DNA of 6,601 nt from Gordonia sp. (in: high G+C Gram-positive bacteria) (lineage in GTDB: Bacteria; Actinomycetota; Actinomycetes; Mycobacteriales; Mycobacteriaceae). The translations under genes and the position numbers were made by a program. Where the stretch lies: positions 1 to 6,601 of the forward strand of contig JASLJL010000373.1 of the NCBI GenBank assembly GCA_030152405.1. The letters run 5' to 3'. The notes beneath the pieces are model-generated. The model was not told the DNA's origin. It worked only from the letters and a program-made list of their open reading frames with translations, and made no database searches. Within the stretch, counting starts at the first letter, position 1; every line of letters begins with the position of its first letter. Positions 6,475 through 6,601 of the stretch are shown here, piece after piece.

Positions 6475-6601
6475 GTCGGCGGGTCGATGATGTACGTCCA
6501 AGGGCTCCTGGACGACTGGGAGTTACCCGCCACCCACCCCGACGTCCGCGCGCGCTATGAGGCAGAGCTGGCGGAGGTCGGGTAGCTCGCGCTGCACGCC
6601 C
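6333..6601. repeat. Large near-perfect inverted repeat at the window end, probable fold-back artefact
   Basis: The 128-bp left arm (6333-6460) is repeated in reverse complement at 6474-6601 around a 13-base centre (6461-6473). Base-by-base comparison gives 124 matches and four mismatches, at pairs 6437/6497, 6409/6525, 6399/6535 and 6350/6584. The left arm is in-frame miaA coding sequence. The right arm would encode the same miaA segment on the + strand with changes A to V, F to L, D to H and S to stop, so it is not a working second copy. It occupies the place where upstream miaA codons should be and runs to the last base of the window. This fits an inverted chimera (amplification or library fold-back) at a contig end. 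A genuine inverted duplication is possible but less likely. Confidence 0.93.

Noticed and set aside
5815..6585. Long + strand open frame of 256 codons crossing dapF, miaA and the palindrome
   Set aside because: It is antisense to dapF/miaA and shows no family features except the last ~35 residues, which are miaA sequence from the inverted arm. It is a by-product of high GC and the fold-back.
6333..6601. Insertion-sequence terminal inverted repeats or an attachment site
   Set aside because: The arms are miaA coding sequence separated by 13 bases, with no transposase and no target duplication.

Overview
This window is a high-GC stretch of chromosome from an actinobacterium, most likely in the Mycobacteriales (Gordonia / Rhodococcus / Williamsia / Corynebacterium relatives). 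Three things suggest this: the strong G/C bias at third codon positions; actinobacterial forms of HflX and DapF (for example the DapF N-terminal KGHGTQNDF, which I recall from mycobacteria); and the gene order fru operon - ptsH - hflX - dapF - miaA, which resembles Corynebacterium and its relatives. The genus is an inference.

Left half, + strand (1-3454): a fructose phosphotransferase (PTS) operon. It opens with the last 23 codons of a protein that looks like a DeoR-family regulator (fruR-like), whose stop overlaps the start of fruK (1-phosphofructokinase) as ATGA. A 112-bp, extremely C-rich and G-poor spacer with a perfect 22-bp tandem duplication follows. Next come fruA (fructose permease, fused EIIA-EIIB-EIIC) and ptsH (HPr). 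HPr passes phosphate to FruA, FruA imports fructose as fructose-1-phosphate, and FruK converts that to fructose-1,6-bisphosphate for glycolysis. Enzyme I (ptsI) is not in the window.

Right half, - strand (3455-6474): housekeeping genes transcribed toward the fru operon, in the order miaA (tRNA dimethylallyltransferase), dapF (diaminopimelate epimerase) and hflX (ribosome-associated GTPase). Short gaps of 11 and 48 bp suggest one transcription unit. The stop codons of ptsH and hflX are directly adjacent with no base between them. The best candidate terminator for the fru operon is a 12-bp-stem hairpin inside the 3' end of hflX.

Right edge (6333-6601): miaA is not completed. At about 6473 the sequence folds back and repeats the previous 128 bp in reverse complement with four mismatches, running to the end of the window. 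This looks like a fold-back or chimeric read at a contig end rather than biology, and the N-terminal third of miaA is missing because of it.

I found no undescribed biological system. The items most worth a second look are the terminal palindrome, the terminator embedded in hflX, and the C-rich spacer with its tandem repeat between fruK and fruA.
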